Assembly (NCBI GenBank): GCA_016617855.1
Contig: JAECUM010094246.1
Location: 1-64,000 of the forward strand
Direction: 5' to 3'
Length of the DNA stretch: 64,000 nt
Source of the DNA: Megalonaias nervosa
Taxonomy: Eukaryota > Mollusca > Bivalvia > Unionida > Unionidae
In this document: positions 35,342 to 47,699 of the stretch, one piece after another
How the letters are laid out: every line of letters starts with the position of its first letter
How positions within the stretch are numbered: the first letter of the stretch is position 1
Notes under the pieces: generated by a model
The model's input: the letters and a program-made list of their open reading frames with translations, nothing else
Databases searched by the model: none
What the model was told of the DNA's origin: nothing
Position numbers and translations under genes: made by a program

Positions 35342-36285
35342 TGTTATGTATATGTAATTTAATTACTTGTGTGTTAGTTTTAAATTTTTTTATTTTAACT
35401 TTGTTTCATTACATTTTATTTTGTTTCGTTACATTTTATTGTAATGATAATTTTCATTGGATTTGAGTCTCTTTTCGGAAAATTGGCTTGACTCGATTAG
35501 ATTATAATGGTTACTTCAGAACTATTTTAAGCTCACCTTGGTTCATAGATTTTGTAAACATCAAGTGAAAATGATTGGCTATTACCAAGGTCATGATCTG
35601 CTTGCATGATAGCTCTAATTTGTAAACAACTTTTTTTATTGATCTTATAATAAGATTCTCTAAGTTCTTTCAAGGCGTACATGCAAATTGTCATTTTTTT
35701 GCGCTGTTCAAATTAGTGGTCACATAACCCATCACATGAGCCACCATGTGATCTAAAATTGAGGCTTAAAACAGCCAATTGGTAGTAAATTTATTCAGTA
35801 GTATCTTTACACCTTGAGGGTACAAGGTGTTTCTATTGTTGATGTCAGATTGTTTTGAAGTTCATCTATTTTTTGGAATTTAATAATTCATTCTCTAGAA
35901 AACTACACAAGTGCGTCATATTTATAAAAGTTCTGGGAGAAAGATATTCAGTGGAAATTTATTCTGGAATTCTAAACGGAAACATTATAAACTGTGATTC
36001 AATCGAGGATCTGTTGCCATCAGTACAACGATCTCATCTGACGTCATCGCCTCCATATTGGAATTTCATCAAGATTCGAACCTGGATTTAGTTAGAACAT
36101 TTTAGTGATAGGACTTATATTTTTCAATCCTAGGATTAAATTTTGGATTATATTCACGAACCGTAAGTCCTGTTTTCTATTTTTTATGTTGTTTTCTAGG
36201 GAAATAAATAATTTTTGTTAAATTTACAAAGCTTGTTGGCTTCACTCTTTTCTTTTGTTACTTTTATACGAGCCTACATGTAACA
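35342..36285 (+). mobile_element. Solo LTR of a Ty3/gypsy element, copy 2
   Basis: TGTTATGTATATGTAATTTA to GAGCCTACATGTAACA, flanked by a perfect four-base duplication CTAC at 35338-35341 and 36286-36289. Homologous to copy 1 and to the LTR at 41268-42210. The paralogous block B has the uninterrupted site (around 52,670-52,690), showing that insertion postdates the duplication. Confidence 0.93.
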
Positions 36286-36347
36286 CTACATATACAATAT
36301 TAAACATGGTTCAGATAATGTACTGTTTAGGGTACCCTTATTTTTAG

Positions 36348-36460
36348 TTGTAGAAATAAGCAAAGTTCCGTTGAAAGGGAAGAAAGAAGGAACTCCCAGT
36401 ACAGCTGTAGGTGGTGGCCAGTCCATGAAAACCTCAAATGACAATAAGTATCCTGTTACG
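36348..36460 (+). CDS. PARP14-like: PARP14-like exon 7: basic linker, copy A
   Basis: A 113-nt exon, acceptor CCTTATTTTTAG|TT (phase 1), donor ACG|GTTTGT (phase 0). It encodes a Lys/Gly/Ser/Thr-rich linker (VVEISKVPLKGKKEG, then TPSTAVGGGQSMKT). A second AG six bases downstream (TTGTAG) would give an in-frame two-residue-shorter version. It is nearly the same as exon 9 (52743-52855), with identical length and phases; both lie in a duplicated genomic block. No domain is recognisable. The solo LTR at 35342-36285 sits 62 bases upstream of the acceptor. Confidence 0.75.
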
Positions 36461-38034
36461 GTTTGTATTCATTTTTATTTTATACATGTGCTTTATGTTT
36501 GTTTTTTTCAGTGTAATCAGCTTGATGTTTTTCAAATTTTACTGAGTTTCTTTGGTTAAAATTATGTTCCTTTACTGTTTCTTTAAATATTAATTATGTT
36601 GTGGCCTTATCTGTTTCTGGTAATATTCCTCAGTCCAAGGAAATTATTCCCTTCTTCAGTTAATAATTGGAGGTCAAGAATAAAGCACAACATGACCTCA
36701 GTAAATTACCTTAGTCAACTTATGTCATTCGGATTATCGTCCTCCTTTACCTTGAAATTTTTGTGGTTCTCATGTAATGTTTCATCATCTGAGTGGTCTT
36801 TTGACATATTTACTGTCAGTCATATAAATTTTGCATAGTGTTTGATATTTTCTCCTCTCTTAGCATAATATTCATTTATTTGTAGCCCTGTTTGCTACAT
36901 TTAAGGGATTTGAGTACCTCAACAAGTGAAGCAGTGCTACTTTGTTTTTATCCCTTCATAGTAACCGGTTTTAGTATTACTTACCTAATTCTAGTTCTTG
37001 TATTTTGTGTATTTCTTGTTTTTCCTGTTAGCTTGCCAGTTGCTCCAATAGCCATTTTTCATTGATTTCCTTCACCAGTTGGTAGATTCCCTAATGGAAT
37101 TGCTACAGATGGGTCTGCTGTTGCAGTGTAGGGTGTCCCTCTTGCACAAAAAAACACAAATTTTCTTCACCTTCATTTTTGGCTCATAAAACAATCTTCT
37201 ATGAGGATCAGTCTTCAAACAAGGTTACCAGAAGCATCAGCATGGTTAGAAAATAGTTGAACTCCAAGGTTTACAATGCAGTGTGGAAAATTTTTGTAAT
37301 TGGGGCAGTAGGTGATATGTTCATTATATCTGCCCCCTTCCTCCCATTTAACTCCTTGAGGGGAAATATTGTTCAATATCCACCATTAAGGCTGTAGAGC
37401 AGCCCTCTCCAATACTGTTCTCCACTGTAGGGTCAGACCCACATCATTCAGAAGTGATCAGGTATTTTGAAATTTTTAAATACCCTCTATCCTCCCTGCT
37501 CTGACATTCTTTCAGTCTCACTCCAAGTCAAAGTAGGGTGATGTTTCAAATGATGGAAGGTTATCATTGTATCAGTGCAAGCTGGGATCATTTTTGTTTT
37601 AAATTCTAGACTTCCACTTGCTAATAGGAGGAGGGATTAATCTCCTTTTACTGGTGACTTGCACCAGGAAAAGATGTAGAAATGAAATAATAGCAGGTAT
37701 TACAGTAAAGTTTCACTCACCTCCAAACTACAATGTAACTATTTTTTTTAAGTTTTAAGTTTGACTTTTTAGAAACCTTATTTCCAGATATCTTATTATC
37801 AATATGGCTTTTATGCATGCATGCTACTGAGAATATTTTTATATTGCCAAACCAAAATGTTATTCTATGATGTGTCATATTAAAATATATGTAGATTTGT
37901 ATCTGCATGACTATATACACGCTGTGTGTATTGTTGTTTGTATTTTAAACTGCTTTTGCTGCTGACATTTTAATGTATTTATGGTAATGCACATCATGTT
38001 TCTAACTATGTACTATCTATACCTATTTTTAACC

Positions 38035-39580
38035 ACAATTGGTCATAGATATGAAGAGTCTATGTGAAGGTCTGTTATCTGTTGTCTGTCAATCCATTTG
38101 CTCAAGTTTGTTTTTGCTAATCCTAAACCACTTGGATGATTGGCATGAAACTTTACACACATATTCATCATATGGTTGAATTGGTCATAAATAATAAAAT
38201 TAATGCTGCTCGGACATCGGAAAATCTTGTTATCATTAAATGCATGACTTTTTATGATATCTAGCTTGTCTTAAATTAAAATTTTGCCTGCCTGACATCC
38301 ATTATGGCTTCCATCTTGAAAGTCATGTGTTATTGCTACCCCTGAATGGAAAGTGATATTGGCATGGGGTTTTCATCAGAAGAAGTCTTCTGATGCCTAG
38401 TTGGTCCTATAGGAAAATGATGCCAATCTGAGGTGCTACAGTGACCATTTTTGAAAATTTTGTTATGGCTTCTCCTCCTGAATGGATGGTTATATCAACA
38501 TGGGGCTTCCCCAAAAACTTTTCATGATTCATGTTGATCCTAATTACCATTGGTACTGATTAAAGGATCAGTATGGCCAGTACAGAAGCCATATTGAAAA
38601 TCTTGGTATTGCTACTCCTTCTGATAAAAGAAGCCATAATGACATGGGGTTTTCACAAGAACACTTCTTATGGTGCTAGTTGGTTCTAAAAGAAATGGTG
38701 TTGCTCTAACAATCTAACCTCCAATATGGCCACCACAGTTTCCATCTGGAAAATGTTGATATTGCTGCTTTTCCAAGATAGTTGTCATATTATGCTTTGA
38801 CCAAAAAGCTTCTCATGAAGACTAGTTGATTTTTAAGTGGTGTGAATCAGGTAGCCAATATGGCCATAATGGCAGCCATCTTAAAAATCTTTTTATTGTT
38901 ACTTCCCCAAAATGGAAAGTCATATCAACATGGGGATTTTACCAGAAGACTTCTCATAATGTCTTGTTGGTCCAAGTTTAAATGATGCTGATATAATCTT
39001 CTTCTCATCTTAAATGGAGAACTGTTTTGGCATGTAGGTTTCATCAGACTTCTTATGGTGTCTAGTTCATCCAAAATGAAAATGGTGCATGCTGACTCTC
39101 AGAATATTGTTATCTCTTCTCCTAAATTTATGTCTCTGTCAGCATGGGATTTTCACCAACAGACTTCTTATGATACCTAGTTGGTCCAAAATGAAAATGG
39201 TACCAGTTGCACATCCAGTATGGCTGCCACAATGACTGTCTTGAAAATCTTGCTTTCAATGCTCCCCCTAAATAGAAGGTCAAATTGGTATGGTGTTTTC
39301 ACTAAGAAGACTTATAATGATGTCTGACTGGTCCTAAAGGAAAATGGTACCAATCAGACATGCAGTATGTCCATCACACCAGCTTATTTAAAAATCTTGC
39401 TATCACTGAAGAATATCAGAGATGGTTTCAACATTCAGCAATTAAAAGTAAGAAATGATCTTAGCTTGAATTCCTGGAAATTCATTTCTGTCAGTAGAGC
39501 ATTATCCCCTTTGAGTGACTATTGTTATATGTTGTATTTGGTTTATATTGTGTCATTAAAATCTCATGGTTGGGGGTAGT
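38035..39580 (+). mobile_element. ~145-bp tandem array element, copy C
   Basis: A complete example. The head is 'gtctatgtgaaggtctgttatctgttg', 'ccacttggatgattggcatgaaactttaca' and 'cacacatattcatcat'. About nine units follow (CTTGAAAATCTTG..., TATCAACATGGGGATTTTAC, CTTCTTATGATACCTAGTTG). The tail is AAGAATATCAGAGATGGTTT with 'cctttgagtgactattg'. The tail matches those at 6,537 and 47,209. Confidence 0.78.
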
Positions 39581-39599
39581 GTTATTATCAGCTGTATTG

Positions 39600-40846
39600 G
39601 TTATGTGATAGTCTTTCATCTGCCACCTGTCTCTTGTCTGTTTGACAGTCTACTGTCCATTTATACAAGTTCTACTGATATTATTTGTAGGATTGTCATG
39701 AAATTTTAGAAACATGTTCATCACAAAGTCTGGTTGGATCTACTTAAAAATATTGGTCTGACATCATCTTGAAAATCTTGTTATTGCTGCCACTCCTTGT
39801 ACAGATAGTCATGTTGACATGGAATTTTCACTACATGACTTTGTGAAGGCCGTTTGTTCCTAGTTGGTTTTTCGTGAAATGGTGACCCATGGTCATCCAA
39901 TATGGACAGTTTTGAAAATCTTGTTATTGTTAATCCTCCTGCATGAATGGTCCTGTTGACATGCCATTTTCATTAAAAGACTTATTATGATATCTGGTCT
40001 TAAGTGAACTGGTTCCCCTTGGACAGCCAGTAAAGTCAAAGTGATGAATTTTTTAAATAAATTTTGTTATCACTGCTCATAAAGACTACTGCTGTGAGGG
40101 ACCACCTGTCTTGAGAGACCAGATTCTCAATGCTTGGATTTATAAATTTTAGTGTTATGTGACAGGAGAAATCACCTGTCTTGATTGACCATGAGTTTTG
40201 GCAGAAGGGGTGGTCTTTTAAATCATATTTGAAGTCCTGATATGAAATTTTCACAAAAATACTTCATATCATATCTAGTTGCTCCTGCATGAAAATGGTA
40301 CCAATCTAACATCCAGCATGGCCACAATGACAGCCATCTTCTTAAAACCTTGCTATTGCTACTTGTCTAAAATGAATGGCTGTATTGACATGTATGTTTT
40401 CATTGAAAGACTCCTTATCAGGTCTAGTTGGTCCTATATCAAAGTTGTGCATGTCAAAACATGTCTTCAAACAGCAAACAATCAATATACCAACCATGGT
40501 GTCCCTCTTGAAAATCTAGTTATCGTAGCTCTGCCACTGCTCTGGTGGCCTAAGTAGTTAGAGCATCTGTCTTGGATGCAGGAGGTCATGGATTTGAACC
40601 CCAATCGAGTCATACCAAAGATTTATAAAAATGATACTAACAGTTGCCTTGCTTGGAGATCAGCATTAAGAGGTTAGTGTTAGGACTGGTTGGCCTGGTA
40701 TCAGGATAATGTAACTGGGTGGGACATGATGCTTCATGTCTGTGGCATGATGTCCCAGTGGTAGACATCGTAATAAACTGTCACACTCTAAATATCATGA
40801 CAGTGTGACTGAAAAAGTTTTAAAGCCACATTAAAAATCCAAAACA

Positions 40847-40879
<33 letters not shown>

Positions 40880-41262
40880 CTCCTTCAAAATGGATTGTCA
40901 TATTTAAGTGGGTTTTCACTAAAGATTTTTTTCAATCATATTTGTGCTAAATGAAAATTGTACCAATCTGACTTCCAATATGTTTGCAGGATAGCCATTT
41001 TTCATAAAAATCTTGTTACTGCCTCTTGATCTGAATGATGATTGTATTCAGTGTATTTATTTCTAATCAAAATAAGTTGCATCTGATTTCCAACACATCA
41101 CCATAACAATCTATTTTTCATTATTCCCTTTGTATGAATATTGGCATTCACTTGGATTTTTATTAAAACACTAGTTGCAGTATTTGTTTGGTTTTGAATG
41201 AAATTGGCACAGATCTGATAAAAAATATCAATATTTTTGTGAAGGGGTTGAGCTTAAGACAC
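39600..41262 (+). mobile_element. ~145-bp tandem array element, copy D, interrupted
   Basis: The head 'tctttcatctgccacctgtctcttgtc' and 'gattgtcatgaaattttagaaacatgttcatca' is followed by units with CTTGAAAATCTTGTTATTGC. A CA-tailed SINE is nested at 40,535-40,877. The array is cut by the gypsy 3' LTR at 41,268, so its tail is missing. Confidence 0.75.
40535..40877 (+). mobile_element. CA-tailed tRNA-derived SINE, copy 2
   Basis: GTTAGAGCATCTGTCTTGGA (A box), AGGTCATGGATTTGAACCCC (B box), then the body CATACCAAAGATTTATAAAA, GCATTAAGAGGTTAGTGTTA, TCAGGATAATGTAACTGGGT, TAAAGCCACATTAAAAATCC and a (CA)n tail of ~27 bp. It carries both promoter boxes, missing in part from copy 1. Confidence 0.88.
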
Positions 41263-41267
41263 TGTAC

Positions 41268-42210
41268 TGTTACGTGTAGGCTCATACAAAAAGTAACAAA
41301 AGAAAAGAGTGAAGCCAACAAGCTTTGTAAGTTTTAACAAAATAATTGATTTCCCTAGAAAACAAGGTAAAAATATGAAATAGGACTTATGGTTTGTGAA
41401 TATAACCCAAATATTAATCTTAGAATTCAAAATATAAGTCCTGTCACTAAACAGTTCTAATTAAATCCAGGTTAGAATCTTGATGAAGTTCCAATATGGA
41501 AGGTGATGACATCAGATGAGGTCGTTGTACTGATGGCAACAGTTCCTCGTTGAATCACAATTTATAATGTTCCAGTTTAGAATTCCAGAATAAAATTCCA
41601 CTAAATGTCTTTGTCCCAGAATTTTCATAAAGAAGAGCACTTATGTATGTTTTCCAGACAATATAAATTATTAAATCCCCAAAAATAAATGAACTTGAAA
41701 ACAAACTGGCATCAACAATAAAAACACCTTCAGCTCTAAAGGTGTAAAATATGACTCAATAAATCTACTAGAAAATGGCTGTTCTAACCCACGATTTTAG
41801 GTCACATAGTGGCTCACGTGATGGGGCTACATGATCACCAATTTGAACAGCGCAGTAAAAAAAATGCCGTTTAGCACGTAGCCTAAAATAGCCCTATCTA
41901 AGAATCAGATTTTCACGCTGGAAATAAAAAAAGGCTGTTTACAACTTAGCTAACATGTAGGTCAAACATGACCTTGGTAATGACCAATCATCTTCATTCA
42001 CTGTTTACAAATGTCTCAACCAAGGTGAGCTAAAAATAGTGATAAAGCAACCTTTTGCATTCTAATCAGGTCAAAACAAAAGACTGAATTTTCCAAAAAT
42101 AGTCAGATCCCGTGAAAATTATCATTACAATAAAATGTAATGAAACAAAAATAAAGTAAAAAAGAATTTTAAAACTAATACACAAGTAATTAAATTACAT
42201 ATATGTAACA
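41268..42210 (-). mobile_element. Ty3/gypsy 3' LTR
   Basis: Read on the minus strand it starts TGTTACATATATGTAATTTA directly after a polypurine tract (ATGGGGGGAAG at 42211-42221) and ends GAGCCTACACGTAACA at 41268. Homologous to the solo LTRs at 28620 and 35342, which identifies those as members of the same family. Confidence 0.92.
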
Positions 42211-42344
42211 CTTCCCCCCATAAAGAAAAAGAAAGATTTATGTAATAAAGCTTTCTTTTTACCATATGTAAATTATACATGAGGTAAAATAAAATTACAT
42301 AAGAAAACTTATGAATTATACAAAGTGTACATGAAATAATATTT

Positions 42345-43805
42345 CTATACACGGGAAAGTGCATCTGCAATTAAATTATCTTTTCCCTTGATGTGCCTGA
42401 TGTCAAGATTATATTGTTGTAAACACAAACTCCACCTTAATAATCTTTGATTTTTATTTTTCATCTTGCCGATGAAAGTAAGGGGGTTCTGATCACTAAA
42501 CACAACAACCGAAGAAGGAGCTGAACTAATGTAAACTTCAAAATGCTGTAATGCCAATATTAAAGCCAAACATTCCTTCTCGACTGTTGAGTAATTTCTT
42601 TGGTGCTTATTTAATTTCTTAGAGAAATAGCACACTGGATGATCAACACCATTTCTATCTTCTTGAATCAATACTGTTCCAAGCCCAACATCACTCGCAT
42701 CAACAGATAGTTTAAAAGATTGATTGAAATTTGGAGCTGTAAGAACCGGTGCACTTTTAAATATGGCTTTTAACCTATCAAATGCCTCCTGACATTTTTC
42801 AGTCCAAAGAAACTTGTTTTTCTTACTCAACAAGTTTGTCAAGGGTTCAGGAATATTAGAAAAATTGGAACAAAATTTCTGATAGTATCCAGCCACACCT
42901 AAAAATCGCATCAGTTGCTTTTTACTGACAGGCACAGGGAATTCAGAGATAGACTTGACCTTAGCATCTATAGGTTTAACTTGACCATGTCCCACAATAT
43001 GTCCTAGAAAAGTTACACAAGCATGGCAAAACTCACTCTTAGATAAATTGACTGTCAAATTTGCATGAGTGAGTCTGTCAAAGAATTTCCGAATCATGAC
43101 TAGATGTTCTTTCCAGGTGTCATTGTAGATGATGACATCATCAATGTAAGCATCACAATTATCTAGACCAGAGGTAATCATATTCATCAAGCTTTGAAAA
43201 GTACTTGGGGAACCTGTCATCCCGAATGACATTACTTTATATTGATAGTCTATCTGGAGTCACGAAAGCCGAAATTTCCTTTGCCCTTTCCGTTAGTGGA
43301 ATTTGCCAAAATCCTTTCAGAAGGTCAAATTTGGTGACGTACTTGGCATTTCCAATTTTATCAATACGGTCATCGATTCTTGGTAATGGAAGTGAATCTG
43401 TTTTGTCACACTGTTCACCTTCCTATAATCAGTGCACATGCGAAAAGTTTTATCTGGTTACGGAACAAGTATACATGGTGAACTCCAATCACTTTTACTG
43501 GGCCCTACAAAATCATTTTCCAGCAAATACTGAATTTCCTTTTTCAGGTATTCCTGTTTGAGAGAGTTCATCCTGTATGGGTGTTGTTTCACAGGTTTTG
43601 AATCTACAATTTCATCGTCATGAAAAATTTTGTTTGTCCTCGTAGGAATACCTGGAAACAAGTGCTCATATTTGAATAATAACTGTTTAAGTTCATTCCC
43701 TTCTTGTTGTTGCAAATGTAAAAGTTTCTGGTCCAGATTTTTCATAATTTCCAAATTCTGAAGATGAACATTAATGGTAGTTGCATTACCTATATACTCC
43801 CTATT
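42345..43805 (-). mobile_element. Ty3/gypsy pol fragment (RT and RNase H), integrase deleted
   Basis: The upper part (43458-43754) has the RT N-terminal segment KPVKQHPYRMN, EIQYLLENDFVGPSKSDWSS. The lower part (42345-43232) has MSFGMTGSPSTFQSLMN, the catalytic YIDDVIIYN, LGHIVGHGQVKP, the linker SISEFPVPVSKKQLMRFLGV, and RNase H with KLSVDASDVGLGTVL, NYSTVEKECLALI and NLIADALSRV. Between them (43233-43457) the frame is broken. Only ~110 bases separate the RNase H end from the polypurine tract, so integrase has been lost; gag, protease and the 5' LTR are also absent. Element is dead but RT/RNase H ORFs are well kept. Confidence 0.92.
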
Positions 43806-43926
43806 GAACTACTAAGGACTGCTTCTAACTAAACTTATACCTTGCTATCCAATGAATTTTGAAGACAGAAACTTGGTGTATGTTTTTGTATAATGTCCAT
43901 GTTGTTGTGATTATATGAGTGTTTGC

Positions 43927-43928
<2 letters not shown>

Positions 43929-44007
<79 letters not shown>
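43929..44007. repeat. (TA)n microsatellite
   Basis: About 78 bp of uninterrupted TA dinucleotides; the Ile-Tyr ORF across it is an artefact. Confidence 0.97.
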
Positions 44008-44010
<3 letters not shown>

Positions 44011-45029
44011 TGTGATGATATTTGACAATTCTAAGTTTACCAACTATTTTTTTTCTTTGTAAGTATATTGAATGCTGGAAAACAGATTTGTTATTTTCTT
44101 ATGTTAGGATTTGAATTTACAATCATTTTTGTTTCTATATACTTACATTAAAACATCTTATTCTCATTTAGATGACATTGGTTTCTTTTGGTCATGCACA
44201 CTGACCCTCCTTGGGTCTTCAAAACAGAATTTTTGAGTCTCAGAAAAGCCCAACACTGTCTGGGAATATGACAGGTATGCATTGTGGGTATGCAGTTGTT
44301 GCATTCAACTGAAAATTTACTTTGGGTCTAAAGTTTATACACTGGTGTGTAAGGAGTTACTGTATTACCTGTTGTAAGCATGGCTCATGTAGTACTGAAG
44401 TTTCAGGATTATTTGCATGATGAAGCTTTTGGTAGTTATAGGATTTTTCCTAGTTTTTTCCAAATTTGTTAAGTTCAAGCAGATATTTGTGGCACTAGTA
44501 ACAATTTACCTTATAGAAGTTTGTAAATTTTTTTACTCTTTTTGTAGGGCAGTTATCAAATAACACATCGTATACAGGTCTAATAAAACAAAAAAGAGAT
44601 ATTGCAATTGATATTCTACCAATTTCAAATAGTGTCCTTGCAGGACACTGGATTTGTGTCATGCCATCTTAGATATTTCTGTTCAACGAGTATTCCAGTG
44701 GCCATTACGATCAAAATTTAAGCCATGATACTTGTAGCTGATAGAGTCCTGAATTTGTGTATTCACCATAAACAAGGTTGGATGAAATTGAGGGACACAT
44801 TTTCTTTTGTTTACACTCATACATTTGGTTATTCCTGGCTTAAAATTTACCAACTGTCATCCCTAGTGGCATATTTTATTTAAATCATTGTTAAGAATAA
44901 TTACCACCATAACTGAATCTTCAACTCAAAATATTTTCCCCTCCCTCATTTGAGCATTCCCTGATAACATGCAATCTTGCTTATGATGTAGAGGCAAGCA
45001 TGGGTCCCATTTTTTTCTTATGGGAAAGT

Positions 45030-45560
45030 TAAACAATAGGCTTCTTTTTGTCTTATGTATATATTGTGTGCTTGATTTTTGTCCATGATTGAGAATAGAG
45101 TTTTATGTGTACCTGATTTTTGTTATGTTTGTAAGTTATAAATAAATTGTTTACTGATATTTGCTTTCAAGGTCTAGCCATATTTACAAACTTAGAATAT
45201 TCTGGAACAAACTTATAACCTATTTTCTGGGCACTTTATTTTGTCTTACAACAAGTGAAATTAATATGTAAGAAAGAAGCAAACAAAATTATTCATTCCC
45301 TTTTAACCTCACTCTGTGGAGTCATTGACTGTTGTGTTTAGATATAGTTTGAGAGGAATCATTTATTGAAATTATTCATTGGAATTGTAAAGCGCTCATT
45401 GACTTTTTGGGCTATAAAATATTTTGGGATTATTGTGAATTCCTTCAAAGACATTCTGGATTATATCATTTTGATACATCAAGACTGTTATTACATTAAA
45501 CTATTCAAGACTATTGGTACATTAGTACATTCAGTACTGGAATTCATTTAGAACATTCTA
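45030..45560 (+). repeat. Segmental duplication 2, block A (3' part)
   Basis: Matches 53,930-54,360: 'tgtgcttgatttttgtccatgattga', 'tttgagaggaatcatttattgaaattattcattggaat', 'gattatatcattttgatacatcaagactgtt'. Confidence 0.75.
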
Positions 45561-45829
45561 TACTTTTGGTTTTGTGATAGAATATTTAGGATTATTTTGA
45601 GTTAAATTCACAATACTGTAAAGTTCCTTTTTAAAAATTCACTTTGCAACTTAGAGGCATAAATTATTTGTTAATTTTAATAAGTTTGTTGGTTTTGCTT
45701 CTTTACAGTTACTTAAATTAAGGCCATAGAGTTGTAACAGTTTGCTTAACATTAAAAAATTCTGATACAAATCGATCAACTTAAAAATAAAATAGAGAAA
45801 TAAAACGTTGCATGAACATTACTGTTTCT

Positions 45830-47345
45830 GGATGGTTTTAAATGAAAATAGTGCTGATCAGACCTGAAATTTGATGGCCATCATATCCGTCTTGACAATC
45901 TTGTTATTGTTTCTTCTGAATGGATGGGCATGTCCTTATGGCGTTTTCACCAAAAGGCTTCCTATTATATGGTCCTAAATGTAAATGATTCCAATATAAA
46001 ATCCAACAAAGATACAGTGGTTGCCATCTTGAAGATCTTGTTATTCCACTTTTCCTGAATGGATGGTAATATAATATCAATATGGAGTTATGTCCATAAT
46101 ACTCTTGATGTCTAGTTGGTACAAAATGAAAATGGTGCCAGTCTGACCTCCAACACGAAAATCTTGCTATCACCACAGTTCCTCATTGAGGGATGGTTTT
46201 ACTGACATGCTATTTTAAACACATCACTGTATGTGGAAGGTCCTAAATGAAAATGACACTTATATGTCTTCACAAAATGTGATCAGTCTTTTAACACTTA
46301 TGTCTCCCAAACATGTGCACATAACAACATTCAGGAGAAAAACAGTGGGCTCTTGCTTCTTTCAGTATATAGTTGTGACATTTTTAAAATGATGTTGATT
46401 CAGCCTTAAAAAAGGATAGGTGCCTCAACAGTCAACTTGAATATCTTAATGTAGGTATTTCTTCTGAGCAGATGGTTATACTGATATGGTGTTTTTACTA
46501 AAAGACATATTTAACATGTAGCTGGTTCTGAATAAACATAGTGACCTCAAATATATCACCATTTCTGACTATTTAAAAATCTTATCACTACACCTCTTGC
46601 AATCTTGCATGAATGGTGGTATTGGCATGGGATTTTTACTAATACACATCTTGCAATATTTAATCAGTTGTTAATGAAAATGATGTAGATCTAACCACCA
46701 GCATGAATGCATTGACCTTAGGGCTAACAAAGAGGTCATTGCTTGCATTTTTGTACTTCACAGAGGTTTTGAACAGAGTGACTTGTACATATACAAGTGA
46801 AGTTTGACCAGACTTTGTATTAGTTGCATTCTAAAGAACAAGTTGATAGTCAGCACTCAAACATAATTTTAAGTACAAATGTCCTTGTATTGTCTCAGAC
46901 TTTTTCTTGTACAGGCTTGTGAGTATAATAGTTGAAACAAGTGTGAATGGATGTTTAAGAATCCAAGTTTGTGGATATATATGATATGTACTTGAATAAT
47001 ATTACTTAAGTAACTTTGTTTATCTCCCAAGAATTTAATTATATAGTTAACCAAAATTAGCATGGTAGTGTATCTTCACATTAGATTCAAGATCAAAGGC
47101 CATTATGCAGAATTTTGTACTGCACTTAAAGTATCTTGTGGACAAATTGCTAACTCAGGCATGTGAGAAAATATTTTTGTATGTAAACTTCGTATGTTGA
47201 GTTTGTCAAGAATATCAGAGATGGTTTGAATACTAATCAGTTAAAAATATAAAAGAACAAATGAAATGGGCTCATTCTTTGATTCCTGAAAATTCCTTTT
47301 GGGCATAAGATTATCGTCCCTTTGAGGGACTCTTGTGTTGTTCCT
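45830..47345 (+). mobile_element. ~145-bp tandem array element, copy E
   Basis: Degenerate units (CTTGACAATCTTGTTATTGT, TCTTGAAGATCTTGTTATTC, GATCTAACCACCAGCATG) lead to the tail AAGAATATCAGAGATGGTTT at 47,209 and 'ccctttgagggactcttgtg' at 47,319. It ends about 70 bases before exon 8. Confidence 0.68.
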
Positions 47346-47417
47346 GAGCCACTTTGTCAAGTATTCTGGATTATTTAAATTTCTTTTCTAGTCATGCTGT
47401 TTTTGACCTTTTCATAG

Positions 47418-47667
47418 GCTACTGAAGAGAAATGTTTTGAATCTGCAACTGGAGTGTGGTACATAATAAATATTTATGAACGAGGGAAGCAGAGCAGAAT
47501 TAGAGCAGACCCAGAAGTTTCTCAAGTGCTAGAAGAGGCTTACCAGAAAGGGAGTACGACTGCTGTCTTCAAGGACAAAGATACTAAATCCAGCATCAGA
47601 GCCAACTTAGAAACTAACCTACTTTATTTAGAAGGCATTCCCTATCCACATGCCCATACTGAGAGAG
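47418..47667 (+). CDS. PARP14-like: PARP14-like exon 8: WWE-like domain
   Basis: A 250-nt exon (83 codons), acceptor TTGACCTTTTCATAG|GCT at phase 0, donor AGAG|GTACAT at phase 1. The peptide has VWYIINIYERGKQSRIRADPEVSQVLEEAYQKG, then TTAVF and LETNLLYLEG. This fits the WWE pattern: an aromatic N-terminal strand with Trp, P-E-V-S-x-x-LE-x-AY-x-x-G helix, and a strand plus turn. Known: WWE domains bind (iso-ADP-)ribose units in poly-ADP-ribose chains or support PARP folding. Odd: in vertebrate PARP14 the WWE lies next to the C-terminal ART domain, not upstream of the macro domains. The second Trp is absent, so binding ability is uncertain. It could also be a divergent KH-like segment. Confidence 0.72.
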
Positions 47668-47699
47668 GTACATTGACTTAGAATTAGATATTAAAAGAA

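Larger units (their letters stand above)
33975..37800 (+). repeat. Segmental duplication 2, block A (contains exon 7)
   Basis: Alignable to 50,710-53,930: 'atttcagcataaagcggat', 'ggcagctgtcaggtgggtgag', 'cttgccaccatgccttaat', then the AAGGTCA-type repeats, exon 7, and 'aatcagcttgatgtttttcaaattttactgagt'. The match resumes at 45,030-45,560 after insertion of arrays and a gypsy fragment at ~37,800-45,030. A solo LTR (35342-36285) is inserted in this block only. Confidence 0.78.

Noticed and set aside
35855..36091. 78-codon ORF and its counterpart at 29046-29258
   Set aside because: Both lie inside the LTR and are shared only because the LTRs are copies; no known LTR-coded protein.
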